The notes under the pieces were generated by a model, which made no database searches, had not been told where the DNA came from, and was given only the letters and a program-made list of their open reading frames with translations. Both the position numbers and the translations under genes were made by a program. DNA of 64,000 bases from Certhia americana. Lineage: Eukaryota > Chordata > Aves > Passeriformes > Certhiidae. Numbering within the stretch: position 1 is the stretch's first letter; every line of letters starts with the position of its first letter. The stretch lies in contig CM031878.1 of assembly GCA_018697195.1 (NCBI GenBank), positions 67,697,331-67,761,330 of the forward strand, given 5' to 3'. This document shows, one piece after another, positions 25,110 through 37,330 of the stretch.

Positions 25110-25430
25110 TAGAATCACAGAATGGTTTGGGTTGGAAGTGATCTTAATGGTCTTCCAGTTCCAAACTCCAACAGACAGGTTGCTCAAAGCCCCATCCAAC
25201 CTGGCCTTGAACACTTTCAGGGATGGAGCAACCACAGTTTCTGTGGGCAGCCTGTGCTGTGTCTCACTACTCTCTCATTAAAGAATTTCTTCTTAGCACC
25301 CACTTTAAATCTCTCCTCTTTTAGTTTAAAAATGTCACTCCTTGTCCTATCATTACCTGTCCTTACAAAAAGTCTGTCTCACTCTTTTTGTCATAAGTCC
25401 CCCTTTAAGTACTGAAATGCCACAAGAAAA
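25110..25430 (-). mobile_element. CR1 LINE, 3' end fragment (reverse)
   Basis: The 3' end of a CR1 element in minus orientation. The left edge, agaatcacagaatggtttgg at 25111, is the reverse complement of the usual CR1 terminus, followed by the reversed tail phrases gggttggaagtgatctta and ccatccaacctggccttgaa. The middle part around 25270-25300 (aagaatttcttcttag) matches the reversed 3' UTR. Similarity fades near 25430. It is non-coding and truncated at the 5' end. Confidence 0.92.
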
Positions 25431-27580
25431 ACTTAGAATCAATTAAAGTATATATTTTTTTTAAGATTGTGGTTCCACATGTACTGGAAGTGCTCTCTAT
25501 CCCTACACATCAACTAAGAAACAGTGATTTTTTTTTTTTTCTCTGTGGACCAACAAAAGGCATGATTTTTTTCTAGGTGACATAGATAGGATTGCTAATG
25601 TGCTGATCACTGCCAATAGCTCACGAGCTGACACATTTATATATCCTGCTTTGAAAACATCATCCATGTCTACTGTCCAGCGCACATGTCCACCAGAGTT
25701 CAAAGCCAGCTGCCTGCCTGAACGTCTTTCAGAACCTCCAGGTAATTCAGGTTGAGGAATTACACCCAGCCAACTTGGCACTTAGTTCACAATTTCTTGT
25801 CTGTGTAGAGCATATCCAGTCAGAACATATCTAGAATATTTCTAAATAGGTGTGCTAAATTTGGGGGCTGCACAGAGACTGTGTGTGCCACACACTTTGC
25901 AGTTGGACAGCCACATGTACCTGCCACACAGGGGGAGCAGAGAGTCCTCAGCTAATTTTGAGAATTGTTACATAGGCATATAGAAAATTTCTTTTCAGAA
26001 AGGATTAAGAACTGATAACTTTTGTGGTATTGTCCTAAAGCTGTTAATTGGGAAGTTATTCTACACAAAACTGAGAATCAAGCCCCTGTCTTTGCAAAAG
26101 CACAAGGTTACTCTTCAGGCTATTTTTTGGCAGATCATGTATTGTTAACCAAAGTAGTGGCTGCAAGCACAAGAGAGGACTGCAATGGGCTCTGATGTAG
26201 CAAAAGTCCACTAGAAGTGGAAGAAACTGCTTTGATCTATAACACTCCTACAGGAAAGCAGTAAAAGTTGCAAAGCTCTCAGAGCTCCTTACTGAGGCAA
26301 GTACTGGGTTGCCATGAATTTAGCAATGATAACATAAAAGCTCAGAAAAATACAGTGTGTTAAAGAAAGTTCCTAAAAGTAACTATAGAGGGGGAAGCAG
26401 GAAGGGGTTTGCTTGAATCTATTCTCAGTTGCTTTTCTTTGTACAGATAAATAAGTGAATGTTTTGTTGTATTTTCTTCATTCTAGGAGGCAAAAATGCT
26501 CAGGGAAGGTCTTTAATTATTTTACTCAGTCTTCCCTCTATGGAGGGAGCTGAGAAATAATCACAGCATTCACATCTGAAAGCTGGACTTTGAGGTCAGA
26601 AAAAATTCTGTCTCTCTTGCTGTGTTCTGCTTGGTTGGTGCAATAATACTGTGTTGCTTAGAGGCATCTGTAAAATAATAGGGTGGTATCCCAAAATTAG
26701 ATCATTTGGGCATTTGTCTGGTAGCTGGGGATCATACTGTAACAATGAGGTTAAATCAGAACAGATGCCTCTTGGAAGTTTCCTGAGGGCTTCTTTGATG
26801 ATGGCACTGTCTCACTTCATTCGCAGAGAAGGAAGGTCCAGGCCAGGCACTTCCTGAAGACAAACAAATTGTTCTGTTATCCTGCCTGCTCTGTACCTTG
26901 CAACTGTGAACCCTAGTTCACAGGCACAGATCAGTTCATGGCTGATGTCTCTGTAAATGGTTTCTTATGGTAAACAGGGCACCAAGACCTTGGGTAACCC
27001 AGGAGTAAAAAGCCTCAGGTACTTCCATTACATGCTCACCTAGCTGGGGATGATTTCTAGTTTCTTGACAGCTTGCCTTAGAAAGGTGTGGTGCTCTTTC
27101 CTTTTTTTTTTTTTTTTTTTCCTTTTCCCAAGGACAATTGCCTGCCCCACATAGTTTTAGGCTGTGAAATTTTCTAATGTGTTTGCCATACTGCAGCAGA
27201 GCTCATCTGCCAGGCAGGGGTTTTTTATCAGTGAAGTCTTTCCCTGATGACATGCAGTACTTCATGAAAATCTTCTGATACTAGTACTGCAGCCAGTAAT
27301 GAAAAGAGCATCAGAGGTAAATAATAAATGAACAGAAACCTTATGTTTTGCTGAGCATCATGGTTTGATCAGGTACACCAATCAGAGCTTGACTAAAAAT
27401 CTTCATTCAAGAGGCAGCTTGCCAAAAACAATGGACAACCAGTGAGTTGACATGAAATATTCAGATCTGGTACATCATGATGTGTCTCTTGGCACACAAA
27501 GCACTGGAATATCCACGTCCTGAATGGGTGCCTGCTGAACAGAGAGGAGGAGCTCTAAACAGAGGTAGGTATTTCCATAT
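25431..27580. other. Unique non-coding DNA
   Basis: AT-rich DNA with a short T run at about 25530 and a 19-base T run at 27102-27120. No recognised repeat family or gene. Confidence 0.6.
27102..27120 (+). repeat. Poly-T run
   Basis: Nineteen consecutive T residues. There is no recognisable retrocopy on either side, so it is listed as simple repeat only. Confidence 0.8.
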
Positions 27581-28139
27581 TCTGCTGGTTTTGCATGGGA
27601 TGGAGTTAAATTTCTTCCCATTAGGGGTGTGTTTTGGATTTGTTCTGAACACACAGTGTTGATAAGACAAGTTGTTTGTTATTGTTATTTTTTGTTATTG
27701 CTGAGCTGGGCTTACACAGAGCCAAGGCCTTTGCTGCTTCTCAACCAACCGCATCAGCAACCAGGCTGGGGTTGCACAAGGAGTTGGGAGAGGACACAGC
27801 TGGGACACCTGAACCCAGCTGACCCAAGGGACATTCCAGACTGCCATGCTCAGTAGATAAAGTGGTGTGGAAATAAGAGGAAGGAGGGTATGTTTGGAGT
27901 GATGGTGTTTGTCTTTCCAAGTCACCATTACACAAGATGGGGCCCTGCTCTCCTGGAGATGGCTGAATATCTGCCTTGTTTTGCTTTGCTTTCATGGGCA
28001 GCTTTTGTTTTTTCTATTAACCTGTCTTTATCTCAATCCACAGGTTTTCTAGCTTTTAATTCTCCAATTCTCTCCCACTGTTGGGAGTGAACGGGCAGCT
28101 GTGTGGGGTTTAGCTGCTGACTGGAGTCAAACCATAACA
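27581..28139 (+). mobile_element. Solo LTR, ERVL-like
   Basis: A ~559-bp LTR in plus orientation. It opens with ctgctggttttgcatgggat and ends with a gtcaaaccataaca phrase, both of which I associate with a common avian LTR family. Within it are a cccaagggacattccag phrase, a degenerate TATA box (agataaag, 27855-27862), and a cctgtctttatctcaatcca phrase near the end. Flanks catat (27576-27580) and catac (28140 onward, allowing for edge uncertainty) suggest a decayed 5-bp target duplication, as made by ERVL elements. The expected initial TG is not clear. There are no internal viral genes, so it is a product of LTR-LTR recombination. Confidence 0.75.
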
Positions 28140-28510
28140 CATACTCCTGGATGGCGTATTTCCACTTCTCTGAAATATTTGACCTTTCTTAACTGTATCA
28201 TATGGCTAGAAGTGCAATGCTCAATATTTTCTTTTTTTCTCTCAGCTATTACCAGCTTCTGTGACCTAAACATTATGTAGATTTGTCTTTCTCTGGATTT
28301 ATTCACTCCCTTTAATTATTGGTGGTTTGGGCTTGTTGTTTTGTTAGGGGTTTGTGTGTGTTGCAGGAGGAGGGTTTGCTTGTTTTCCTGTTGTTGTGAT
28401 GTGTCACTCCTCTTTACCAAAGTCCTCCACACAGTATTGTTGTGGGCTTTCTTCCCTCAGAAGCTCTAGCATCTTTCACTGTTCTGGCACTTCAGCTCTA
28501 TTCTAGTTCA

Positions 28511-28548
28511 ATTTGTTTGTTTGTTTGATTAATTGATTGATTGATTGT
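28511..28548 (+). repeat. (TTTG)n(ATTG)n microsatellite
   Basis: Three tttg units followed by several attg/attga units. Tetranucleotide repeat, imperfect. Confidence 0.8.
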
Positions 28549-29078
28549 TAATATTGCCAAGCATGATGTTACGGCAATGAAATCTCTTCTGTCACTCGCA
28601 TTCTTCTCATTTGTGACACTTGCTCTTTGAGTTTTAGAGATCTGTTGGTTTTTTTATCCATTGCACTGTACTGAATAAATATATCTTGTCATTAATCCTA
28701 AGGCTCATACAGTGGAAATCTTTTCACTTTATTATTTTGAAACTATTTTTTCAATTTTTTTTTTAAGAAATGAATCATTAGAATAATGGTTCTATAGAGT
28801 AATGGTCTGCTTCCTTTATCTATCATAACTTCAGCATTCTGAACCTTTTTCTGATCAGTGATTTCACTACTTTCAGCATCATTAAAGGCACACTCTGCAG
28901 GAAGCTGGAGGTAGTGTCCTGTCACTTCATCTACTCTCACGCTCAAAACTGCTTCTGATAACTAACTGTGTCAGCATGGTCTAACTTTCTGTGATATTCC
29001 CCTAGTCTAGTTTCATAATGAAACTCCACTGAGTAAACATCTCTTGTAAGTGTGCCTTTGTATCTTGAGCAAAATTAC

Positions 29079-29082
<4 letters not shown>

Positions 29083-29124
<42 letters not shown>

Positions 29125-29174
29125 GCACACATATATATGTATATGTATGTATACATATATATATATATATATAA
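29083..29174 (+). repeat. Compound (TA)n microsatellite
   Basis: A pure TA run (29083-29120), a gcacgcacac spacer, an ATGT-like stretch, then a second TA run to about 29173. The symmetric AT blocks can form a cruciform. Length is probably polymorphic. Confidence 0.95.
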
Positions 29175-31680
29175 TTATGTATCTTGTCAGAATTACACAA
29201 TTTGCACAAGCATGCAGAGTTTGATCCAAGCAGCACTAACAACCATAAAAATCTGGAAGCTGGCCATTTCACAGATCATCCTAAGCACAACGATGACTTC
29301 AAGAATTGAAGTAAGGGTGACGATTCCTTCCGCCTGGAAGGACTCACTCTCCAGCTGTGTAGTTCTGATTCAGCCTTGCTGTGACGCTCATGCTGGGCAC
29401 TCCTCAAGTGGTTACTCAGTGAAGATGTTTGGTTTTGTGCAGTTTTGCTTCCTTTAGTCTAGTGATGGATTTCATTTGCAAGGTAAGCTGATTTCTAGAT
29501 GAACTGCAGACTAGAGAGCTGCTGGATTTAAACACTGACCATTAGCTTTCCTACTAGCACAATTTGGTTTGATTCATAGTGAAATTTGAAGAATTACTTT
29601 TGGTGAGAATAGAAAACATTTCCTTAAGTTAGTAATGTAGCAAACAGCCTGATTTAGTCAGTGTTGCATGATTTATTTTAATAGGAATAAACCTCAATGC
29701 AGCCAGTTGTCAGCTACTCTTTTCTAAAATACAGAAATTGCTCCCCAAGAAGCTTGATGCGTTTGAGTCGCTAGATATATTTGCTGAAGTTCACTTATTT
29801 TTTCTTCTTCTGTTATGGAAAATATAAATGGCAAGAATTTTACAACCAAATGTCTTGATCTAACTTTCTGTGGTTCACAAGAAAAGACATATTTAGCCTG
29901 TATCTGAGCTTTATCTGTTTTATGTGGAATAGAGGAAAAAGGGTAAATTGCAGGTAAGGTAAACATTTTACTTATTAAAATAAAGCTCCAGAGATGAGGT
30001 GTTACTTTAGTGCTGTGATGTTTCTACTCCAAGAATATGCGTATGAATGATAGACAGTTTCAGCTTTGACTCCAAAATTCCTTATTAATAGTGCAAGTGG
30101 CTGCACAAATTTCTAGCACATGACAGCACAGTAAATTACCAGTGCTTTGTGAATAAGTGTAATCAGTTTATCAGCTTCATTGAATTGAACTTCTCTTATC
30201 TGCTGTTTGACAGTCCTCTTCCAAATGGCAGTGTTTGTGCATCAGAGAAGTATGGAAACTGCAGCTGTTCATGTGCAACATGATGGTTGATCAGTGGTGC
30301 TGGCTTGCTGGCATTCATTCCTTCCCTACTGTGTGGTGTCAAGCTGGCATTCCCTGAGTACAGGTCATAGTGGGCCTTGGGGAAGCAGTGCCATGGGAAA
30401 AGAGATAGCCAAAGAGACAGCCAAAGACACTGCTCAAGAGCAACACATAGGTTAAATCATCTTTAATGAATGCACTGAGAGAAGAGTAGAACCAGTTCCT
30501 ACATCTTGAATCTGAATAACAGGTCAATTCCTTACACAGGGTATAAACAAGTAAGTAATTGAAACAGGAGCTGTCTATTAGTGGGGAAAAAACCCAGTAT
30601 TATTTCTGTGGATGAGCAGTGCTGTCAGGATTGCTGAAATCCATTGTGCAGATCTCCTGAACTGCTCTGATATTTGTAATTTTTTTGTATTTGTTAATAT
30701 TTTGGCAACTTCCCACACACACGGTTAACCCTAACATTTGTCATCTGAACTCTTTATAGTATCGTACCATTGTTTCATCAACTGCTTAAAACTAAGGATG
30801 AGCTATTGTTTTTAAGTAAATGTCTTAGAACTTGTCGCTGCTTTGAAATGTTTTTCATCTTGTAGATCAAACACTTATAGCTGGATCTGACTTATCATGC
30901 CTTTCTTTTGGCAAATCTCAAACTGACATCATACATTGTCCCTCTCAATTCCTTATACACACAATGGACACATAAAGCTGTGGAAGGCACTGCTTTTCAT
31001 GTTACAGCAAACTTAAAGCTGTCTCACTCTCCTCTAGATGCACAGCTGTGCCACAGAGATCCTTTACTTAGTCTCCCACAGGCTTGCAGTGCCTTGCACC
31101 TGGAAATGAGCCCACTGGATGGTGTGCTGTGCAGCACACTTTGATTTCAGCCACTGGAAGCAACATGAGACTATCAGCCAGCCACTCAGATTTCTCAGGC
31201 TGTTTAAAACTAAAGTCCAAATGTAGATTCCAAGAGCCCATGAGGTTTGTCTTGAGATGATGATATTGATAATGGCAATACCCAGTTTCTTGGGTTTGGA
31301 TAATAACTTTCTTCTAGTTCTTGGTCAGCAGGCACACCTTATTCTTTTATGAAAGAATATTCACATAAAACAATTTCTGATTCCTGCTTGCTTAGGAGAG
31401 CCAAACTAACTGAGCAATCTGATGACTGTGATATGGCATTTACATCTTGGGATTTGTCACGTGGTACCACCTGGCTGTGGCTGCAGGTTCCCCTGTGCTG
31501 GGTCAGACTGAAAAGCAAGTGGATGCAGATCTCCCAAATGCATTGATTCCCATCCAGCTACTGCAAAATGCATCCTTCCTGCTAGACCTCTCTGCTCTAT
31601 GTTTAGCACAGTGAGACTTTTTTTGGCTAACTGTGCAACAAATTTAAGAAAAAACCTGACAGCCTAGAAGCACAGTATAT

Positions 31681-31724
31681 CAATCAATCAATCAATAAAT
31701 CATAAGGAAATAAATAAATAAATA
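31681..31724 (+). repeat. (CAAT)n and (AAAT)n microsatellites
   Basis: About four caat units followed after ten bases by about four aaat units. Confidence 0.8.
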
Positions 31725-32945
31725 TGTACACATGTCTTTGTTACTACTTTAGAAGAGCTCTGGGGCCACAGTGGCCTGTAGGAAAGAATGAACAATAAAG
31801 GTAAAAAGCAAGCTGACATATGTAGGTGGCAAAATGGAATTAAATGTATAATTATGTGACAAGGGGGTAGGATTATGAATCACAAATGGTGCTACCATTT
31901 TTAAAATGAGTGCTGTGGTGAAATAGACCACACTATCATTTTAAATGATGTAAGTGGGACTGAACCTTATTTGTTTCTATCAATCTTGGTTGACTATAAC
32001 TTTTTTCTTAAAGAAGTATGTAACTGTTAGGAATGCATTATGCTCTGTTTTTCAGAGCACTCTACTGCTGAAGTGTATGATGAGTCACCTAATTGAACAG
32101 GGATGTGTGTCGTTACAGAAGGAGAAAAATAGATTAAAAGTACCATCCAAATGCCAATGTGTATTCTGATTTTGATTGCAGTAAATAGACTTGGAAATAG
32201 TTTATTTTATTTATTTTTAAAAATTAAATATGCTGAAAATTTGTTAGGGCTGGAAGCTTAGAGGACATTAATTTAAAAATAATTTTTAAAAAATTCCAGA
32301 AACAATATTCTTGGATCTAGTGATCAAATGAAAATTTCAAAGTCTTCTGGCATTTAAGACAAAGAAGAAAATTCTCCTCTTTACTCAGCCACGAAAAAAT
32401 CTGGTATTTTCATAACACTGATTAGGAAGAAGTTGCCTAGAGAGCAGGTGATGTTTCCAGTACAATTTAGCAACCCTAGAGAGTGATTTAAAAAATATGG
32501 ACTGTAGCCCAAAGGTAAAGATGGAGGCTGTGCAATTGCTTACATTGTTTGACTGGATATGCCCACACCATGGGGTTGATGCTAGAGGCAGTGACAAACA
32601 GCAGCTCATTATCCTTTTGGTAAATCCATGACTGATAATGATGTCATAGCTATTGAAAATAATGAGCTGCTCATATCTCACAAAGAACTTTGGGTAGATG
32701 TAAATCACTTATGCAACGTTACCCAGGGGGTTGGGAGAGGCAAGAAAACCTTTCTCCATGTGGGAATGGTGACCACACTAGCACAGGGACTCAGCCCTGC
32801 CTGCCACCCCTTCTCCAAGCGTGGCCTTACAGCTTCACCACTGGCTCTTAGAAAGGCCACCAGCACCACCAAGATTAAAAATTTCTTTCAATGAAGCTGT
32901 CCCAGCAGAAAGCTTAGCCTCACATAAATTAAAGTCTGAATTTTC

Positions 32946-32972
32946 CATGCTGGACTACATTTCCCAGCATGC
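32946..32972 (+). promoter_or_regulatory. ZNF143/THAP11-type binding motif
   Basis: The 19-mer actacatttcccagcatgc (32954-32972) agrees with the known ZNF143 (Staf) / THAP11 long motif ACTACAATTCCCAGAATGC at 17 of 19 positions. The motif also sits in an inverted repeat: catgctgg at 32946-32953 pairs with ccagcatg at 32964-32971. In vertebrates this motif marks promoters and chromatin contact points, and it also occurs in some old repeats. No CpG island or first exon is visible beside it. Binding is inferred from the motif only. Confidence 0.5.
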
Positions 32973-33888
32973 TTCATGTCTGAGACAGATGGAAAGCATC
33001 CAGAGATTTAGGACAGTCTATGTACAACTCAGCTGGGAGCTAGGTCTGTATCTGGTGGGCTAATCCACTGCTCATGGTCTCCTTCCTAACCATTCTTTGC
33101 TTGGGGTGGGTCCTCTCTCCCTAGCTACAACTTCTCAGGATAAAAACTTTACCCCACTGTTTTTCGGCTATTATCCCTGCTCCCTACTCCTCAAACAAGT
33201 ATTAGTGGCTTATATAGGCTTTTAAGTATTCTTTACACCCTGGTGGCACTTGAAACCCCAAAGCCATTTCAGGACCCAGCTGGAACACAACTAAGTGGTG
33301 GCATATCGCCATGACAGAAGTCTGGAGTCTGTGTCTCAGATTGGGTGAGCAGGCAGGGGACACCTGAAGGTAGGCAGGCAAGAAGAGGTTATTGAGGAAG
33401 GAGAGTACTCCAAAGCTGCCATCCCTCTGCTTTGGCTGATCTTTGGGCCCTGGAGGAAAGCCTGCCCCAGCCTTCTGGCACCACTGAGCACTCTGTGAGT
33501 GTCAGGTGCCTCACTCCCACGATGATGTGGACCCATTTCCCTCAGCCTGCACAGACATCTGCACTGCAAAAGGCCAGAGAAAATGAAAGCTAGTCTGTGG
33601 GTCTAGTTTTTGCTTTGTATGCCTGTTTCTCTAGAATTCATTTTCCTTCCAATGAAGAACCCAGTGCTGCTGGTCCTCTAACTGCTCTTTCCTCAACAGG
33701 AATAAATCCCCCAGAACATTTTCACTTGCCAGGTTTCAGGTAGACTTGAACTTGGTCTAATATATCTTGGCTGCTGTAGACCACTCCTCTATTAATAACT
33801 CTTCAGTTGCTCAAGGACGTAAGGTCCCTCATGCTTCTCAGTAAGTTATATTTATAAGGTACTTATATGACGTAGCAAGTTGGTAAAA

Positions 33889-33969
33889 TGCCACAGCTGC
33901 AAAAACAGAGTGTGTTGGGATCAGTCGAGATCCTCACTCTGTTTTCAAATAAAACTGCACCTGTTGGCA
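33889..33969 (+). other. 81-nt imperfect hairpin
   Basis: Three nested arms pair in order. Bases 33889-33901 pair with 33956-33969 (one gap, one mismatch), 33902-33912 pair perfectly with 33935-33945 over 11 bp, and 33917-33922 pair with 33929-33934 (one mismatch that is G-T in RNA), leaving a 6-base loop. A 10-base bulge (33946-33955) and a 4-base bulge (33913-33916) interrupt the stem. The size suits a microRNA precursor or a tiny palindromic MITE, but the large one-sided bulge argues against efficient Dicer processing. Expression is unknown. Confidence 0.35.
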
Positions 33970-34169
33970 CAGATTACTGCTCATGTGCCATAAAGCAAAC
34001 CTCACCTTAGAGAGTTTCACATTTAATAAACATGTGAGCAGAACATGCAGACATTCCTGGGCATAACTATAGACATAGGTTGATTTATAGCTACTGAACC
34101 ACATGAAAGATACATTCAGAAAATACATGAGCTGAAAACCATACTGAAAAATGCATGTATGAATCAGTA

Positions 34170-34195
34170 TGTGTGTGTGTGTGTGTGTGTGTGTG
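34170..34195 (+). repeat. (GT)13 microsatellite
   Basis: Uninterrupted GT dinucleotide run of 26 bases. Confidence 0.95.
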
Positions 34196-34398
34196 CAGGT
34201 CAGCGCGTGTCACTGTGAGGGCATTTGCACACAAACACTTGCATGCAAACACAGATGGATGGTCTGTGCTGCACAGGCTTCATGCAGCTCTGGAGGGCTT
34301 GCCTTTTATATTAGCTGGGATAACATATAAATGTCAGGATCTAACTTTTATATTAATGAGAAGAGTTGCTTGTTTCAGAATGAGCCTTGGTGGATGAG

Positions 34399-34448
34399 TT
34401 AATTAAAAGTAATAATAGTTCACCAGCTGCTAATTAGGAAATTAATTA
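34399..34448 (+). promoter_or_regulatory. Cluster of homeodomain-type TAATTA sites
   Basis: Three TAATTA cores (34400-34405, 34431-34436, 34443-34448) lie within 50 bp, with an E-box CAGCTG at 34424-34429 between them. TAATTA is the core bound by many homeodomain proteins and CAGCTG by bHLH factors. In AT-rich DNA such cores occur by chance, so this is a weak enhancer candidate. Confidence 0.25.
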
Positions 34449-36371
34449 GTCATACAGTAGAGTGTTACTTCTGCTTGTGAACTAGCTGACTTCAAGTTGT
34501 CTCAGAGGAGACTGGCTTTCAACCAGCATCATTAAGTGTATTCACAGAAAAAAATAAAAGCTGATTATTGATGAGTATTTTCCTTTGAATAAGAGGAGAT
34601 CTGTTCCCTCAACAAAATAAAATCCTCTTCATAGAAGAGATGTATGTTATCTCTCTTGGCAGAAAAGAGCTTCTGCAAGCTTCTAATGATCAAAACAGGA
34701 AAGGAAATGCATTGATGTAAGGTTAGTTTAATCTGCTTGTCCTGCCATGTAAAAAGTAGTTGCATGAAACCAGTGCTCTTTGAATGGCAAATGAGACACT
34801 AAAATGGGAGATTCTATCTGATTCTTGCCTTTACCAGCACAATAGCAACCTGCATTTAATGTCAACACTCTTAGAGTCTCCCCCTTGAAGTCTTTGCTGT
34901 TCTCTAAGGCCAAGATACTCACAGTGTAATAAGGAAAGCAAACACCATGCTTGTGGGATACAAATTGTCTGAAGATGTAATAATTGGAGGAGACTACCTC
35001 AATAACAGTACCATTATATGCAGTCCCAGTTTAATGTCCTACCTAGGAGCCAATGCAACTTCATAAAAAGCCATGCTACCATGACAATAATTCTTGACAG
35101 CTGTGGGGTGCAAGAAATAAAGTACAGCCTGTGTGTGAAGATAGGTGCATTAATTATAATACTGAGAACATAAAAAAGACCAGCATGTTGAAGGCTCAGG
35201 AAAACAAGCGTCCCATAAATATTCAGATCATCATACTGGTCAGTGGGATGGCAGCAGTGGCAAAATTATGTGTCAGAGTCCCTGGGTAGAATTGAACCTT
35301 CTGTGACAGTTTTGCCAAGCAGGCACTGCCTGAACTACTCTAATAACATGGTAACAAGAGAAAGTATGTCTGGAAGTTGGTGATGGGAAATGAGGGAACA
35401 TAAGGTAGTAGCAGTCTCAAAGGTGAGAGGGTTATGAGATTATGTTTTGTAATCTGTAATTTTTTTTCATTCTTAGTTGTGACTGGGTCCTGGGAGGCTG
35501 TAGAACAGAGCTCGGTTAGGTTTCTTCCATGAACAGACCTCATCTTCCTTGTGACAGCATAGTGTCTTCATGAGTATATCAGATTTGGAGGGTATGCTAA
35601 TTTTGGATGGACAAAATTGGTGCTGAGGATACTCTAATATCCCTGCCAAAGCAGAGAGAGAAGTTGTGTTGGCCTCGTTTATACTGTCAGGCTCCCTTGG
35701 CAGCTTATGTGGGTAGAGTCTTGAAATGTTTCTTTTCTAGTCCAATCTCATAGGTAAAGCTTCACCTGACCAATCTTGACTCCACAGCATTTTATACCCC
35801 TGCGAGCTCTCAGATCAGAACCAAGAGAAAAAAGGAAGGGCCTGTGCAATCTGCAGCGGAGCCTTGGGAGTAGAGAACACAATGTCTTTCTGTTGATAGA
35901 TTTTGTGAGCACTTCGAGGTTATGGTATCTTAGCAAATATTCCTTTAACCATGTAACTCTCCAGTTATGTCCCCAAAACAAGGGAGCCCCAACTAAAATC
36001 ACTGCCCAAAACCTGGTGTAAAACATGAAAGACATCCCAAGGCAGAGTCATGTGTCAGTACTGAGACTCCAGGGAAATTAGCAGCGCTATTTTCAGCTGA
36101 AACATGGTTTCAACCAACTTTGAGTGGTATGCTGACTTTTTGTTTTCCCTGTATGCAGATAAACTTTTTCCTAGAATCCCATGCTAGCTAGACAAAGAAA
36201 ACTTTATTCTAATGTACTTCCAATGCCTTTTGCACGGGCTCATAGGAGATGATGCTGAATAAGTGATTTCTGCTTATGCAAAATCACCTACCATGCAGGA
36301 ACCCAAGGTAATTTCCTCGTCATTCTCTTTGTAACAAAGAAATCATGATGGAAGACAAGAACATCTCCCAC

Positions 36372-36376
<5 letters not shown>

Positions 36377-36402
<26 letters not shown>
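36377..36402 (+). repeat. Poly-A run of 26
   Basis: Twenty-six consecutive A residues. I looked for a retrocopied transcript to the left and recognised none. CR1 does not make poly-A tails, so this is treated as simple repeat. Confidence 0.85.
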
Positions 36403-36601
36403 GAATATGTAGTGGAACTAAGAGAGATAGGTAGGATCTTCTCAGACATTCAAGAGCTTCAAGAACCCCAGGCCTCAGCTGCAATGCAGGTGCAGGCAGG
36501 GTCTGTTCCCAGTGGAACAGCAAGGACAGACTCTGGGAAAAGTAAGGAATGAAATCTGGTGATTTCTGCTCTATCTGAAGGCCTGTAATTATGCCATAAG
36601 T

Positions 36602-36800
36602 TCATAAAATCACAGAACTATAGTGTGATAGAACGATATGGGCTGAGAAGGGACCTTGAAGACCCTCTAGTTCAAACTGCCCTGCCATGGGCAGGGATAC
36701 CTTCCACTAGACCACAGTTTTCTGAGCACTATGCAACCTGGCTTTGAACACTGTCAGGAGTGGCGCATCCACAGCTTCTCTGAGGAATTTGTTTACTGCC
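36602..36800 (-). mobile_element. CR1 LINE, 3' end fragment (reverse)
   Basis: The 3' tail of a CR1 copy in minus orientation. It begins with a reversed terminus (aaatcacagaactatagtg), then gggaccttgaagaccctcta, a ttcaaactgccctgcc phrase, the ccatgggcagggataccttc phrase and aacctggctttgaacactgt. Similarity fades near 36800. It is non-coding. The right neighbour to about 37010 is GC-rich without recognised identity. Confidence 0.88.
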
Positions 36801-37257
36801 CTCAAGGCTGAGGAAACCTGGCCATGCTTTCAAGTGAGGTTTGGGCCAACTGACCCTGACCTGCACAAGGCCACCACAAGACAGCAGTGGCAGCAGCAGG
36901 TGGCTCTCTGCTGCAGGGGACAGCAGCACCACCTGCCAGCCTGACCTGCTGGAGCAGAAGTTTGCTGCCTGATGGGGACCTGGATCTGGGTGTTGGGGGG
37001 AGACTGCCAAAGCCTGCCTGACCCCCTGACTACATGGTATTCTTAAATGTAGACACCAAAGACTGTGCTAGGAAACCTGGAGAGTATTCAGAGTGACTAC
37101 AGAGCTCTGGGGGTGGCAGTCAGGGACCCAGGTGATGTTCTAATTCCTGCCAGAGCAGGTTGATAGTGTAAGAAGGGGGAAGGCACTGGTACTCCCTGAA
37201 CAAATGTTTGAGCATCAGGGTATAGTTTTGGACCATGGGACCCTGTTTGAAGGTCAG

Positions 37258-37277
37258 CATATATACATATATATATA

Positions 37278-37323
<46 letters not shown>

Positions 37324-37330
37324 CATATAT
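37258..37330 (+). repeat. Compound (AT)n(GT)20 microsatellite
   Basis: An AT-rich lead, then 40 bases of uninterrupted GT (37281-37320), then a short AT tail. Long pure GT runs can adopt Z-DNA and tend to vary in length. Confidence 0.95.

Larger units (their letters stand above)
28140..36600. other. Unique non-coding DNA with microsatellites
   Basis: Long AT-rich stretch with no supported gene. It carries the simple repeats listed separately, a ZNF143/THAP11-type motif near 32.95 kb, a long imperfect hairpin near 33.9 kb, and a cluster of TAATTA sites near 34.4 kb. No transposon family was recognised in the remainder. Confidence 0.55.

Noticed and set aside
36377..36402. Poly-A run as tail of a processed pseudogene
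   Set aside because: No spliced-gene sequence or target duplication was recognised to its left, and bird CR1 rarely makes poly-A retrocopies.
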